From Azospirillum canadense (GTDB taxonomy: Bacteria; Pseudomonadota; Alphaproteobacteria; Azospirillales; Azospirillaceae), in assembly GCF_025961225.1 (NCBI RefSeq), contig NZ_JAOQNG010000010.1, forward strand, positions 1 to 47,500: a stretch of 47,500 nucleotides of DNA, given 5' to 3'. A program made the translations under genes and the position numbers. Below, one piece after another: positions 46,677 through 47,500 of the stretch (positions within the stretch are counted from its first letter, which is position 1; each line of letters opens with the position of its first letter). Below the pieces are notes generated by a model. The model did not search any database. It had not been told where the DNA came from and was given only the letters and a program-made list of their open reading frames with translations.

Positions 46677-47500
46677 TCAGCAGGTCGTCGCCTTGGTGCA
46701 GCTCTTGTCGTCGTGGCCGCCCGGGTTGCGCGCGAGTTGCATGCCGCTGCGCGCCTGCTCGAACGACTTCTCCACCGACCGGACCGTCTGCTCGAAGGCC
46801 TGCAACTCGCGACCCTCCAGCTTTTCGCCGGTGGGCAGGTCGACGCTCTTCGGGTTCACCTGCTGGCCGGCCTTCAGCACCTCGTAATGCAGGTGCGGGC
46901 CGGTCGAGCGGCCGGTGGTGCCGACATAGCCGATGACGTCGCCCTGGTCGATGCGCGCACCGCGCTTCGTGCTTTTGGCGATGCGGCTCAGGTGGGCGTA
47001 GGCCGTGGAAATCTGGGTGTTGTGGCGGATGCGGATGTAGTTCCCATAGCCGCCGTGCGGCCCAACCTCCTCCACCACGCCGCTGCCGGCGGCGAAGATC
47101 GGCGTTCCGGTCGGGGCACCGAAGTCCATCCCCTTGTGCATCTTGCTGAAGCCCAGGATGGGATGGTGGCGCATCCCGAAGCCGGAGGTGATCCGGGCGC
47201 CGTCGATGGGTGTGCGCAGCAGGGCGCGGCGGATGCTCTCGCCCTCACGGTTGTAGTAGTCGATGCGGCCGTCGCGGCTCTTGTGCCGGAAGATCGGAAA
47301 CTCCTCACCGCTCAGCACCAGCGCCGCGTACAGGATGTCGCCCTCGCCGGCGACCTTGCCGTCGGCGGTCACCAGGCGCTCGTACAGCACTTCGAAGCGG
47401 TCGCCGGGCTGAAGGTCGCGCTGGAAGTCGATGTCGTAGGAATAGTCCTTGATCAGCGCCATCATCACCGAAACCGGGACGTTGGCCGCACTGCCCGCCT
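46677..47500 (-). CDS. M23-family peptidoglycan endopeptidase, 5' end outside window
   Basis: The C-terminal 273 residues of a LytM-type metallopeptidase that cuts peptidoglycan cross-links or activates amidases. The zinc ligands lie in MHKGMDFGAPTGTPIFAAGS (His, Asp) and GPHLHYEVLKAG (HxH). Before them lies a domain with YDIDFQRDLQPGDRFEVLYE as in MepM-like proteins. After the peptidase domain about 60 residues follow, ending in a Cys-containing tail (KSCTKATTC). The reading frame continues to the end of the window, so neither the start codon nor the expected N-terminal LysM or membrane segment is visible. It is convergent with the small gene at 46470. Confidence 0.92.
   Translation of the reverse strand, partial: AGSAANVPVSVMMALIKDYSYDIDFQRDLQPGDRFEVLYERLVTADGKVAGEGDILYAALVLSGEEFPIFRHKSRDGRIDYYNREGESIRRALLRTPIDGARITSGFGMRHHPILGFSKMHKGMDFGAPTGTPIFAAGSGVVEEVGPHGGYGNYIRIRHNTQISTAYAHLSRIAKSTKRGARIDQGDVIGYVGTTGRSTGPHLHYEVLKAGQQVNPKSVDLPTGEKLEGRELQAFEQTVRSVEKSFEQARSGMQLARNPGGHDDKSCTKATTC

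Noticed and set aside
1..47500. CRISPR arrays, tRNA or rRNA genes, insertion sequences, prophage
   Set aside because: No repeat-spacer pattern, tRNA-like fold, rRNA sequence, transposase or integrase motif was seen. The tandem repeats present are short and inside genes.

Overview
The window looks like chromosome of a GC-rich alphaproteobacterium of the Rhodospirillales, most likely Azospirillum or a close relative. This is inferred from base composition, codon use and gene order (chvI-chvG-hprK-manX-ptsH, ETF-QO, GTP-type PEPCK); no rRNA or tRNA gene is present to confirm it. The gene content is mainly housekeeping and regulatory. I see no prophage, transposase or CRISPR array.

Layout. 1-1 kb: end of an amino-acid ABC transporter (permease, ATPase). 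1-4.1 kb: an EntS-like MFS exporter and a long cation diffusion facilitator, separated and flanked by arrays of short hairpins that form a dispersed repeat family. 4.2-7 kb: ECF sigma factor with membrane anti-sigma partner, a Bax-inhibitor-1 protein and an anchored hypothetical protein. 7.1-9.7 kb: an oxalate/formate-type MFS antiporter with a GntR-like operator pair upstream, a long AT-rich gene-free stretch with an orphan terminator, and a glycine-zipper surface protein. 9.7-17.6 kb, all minus strand: ispE, a TPR protein, an APH-like kinase, moaB overlapping a lytic transglycosylase, and a family-4 uracil-DNA glycosylase. 17.7-28.9 kb: ETF-ubiquinone oxidoreductase, panD, a cyclic-nucleotide/FHA fusion, two small low-complexity genes (one FlaG-like), a nuclease-family/methyltransferase pair, an unlinked cheD, dacB, a large FHA protein and a phosphopantetheinyl transferase. 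29-32.6 kb: purC, a 2-hydroxyacid dehydrogenase and a TPR-glycosyltransferase-like protein.

32.7-43.1 kb is the most coherent system: on the minus strand chvI-chvG (envelope/acid-type two-component system), a small helical protein, hprK, rapZ, an EIIA of the mannose family, ptsH and enzyme I, tightly packed with overlaps and with no sugar permease; divergently, a HugZ-like protein and GTP-dependent PEP carboxykinase. PEP made by PEPCK is the phosphoryl donor for enzyme I, so the arrangement links gluconeogenic carbon flow, PTS phosphorylation state and envelope signalling. 43.3-47.5 kb: an unlinked motA, an orphan ABC substrate-binding protein, a FemAB-like acyltransferase, a 58-residue protein, and the 3' part of an M23 endopeptidase that runs off the window.

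The points most worth a second look are: hairpin arrays whose stems vary while loops and linker stay alike; GntR-type operators 21 bp apart; an orphan terminator facing an AT-rich gene-free stretch; exactly three in-frame 12- or 15-bp repeats in four unrelated genes; RapZ with methionine at the Walker A lysine; and the PTS/ChvIG locus facing a GTP-type PEPCK.
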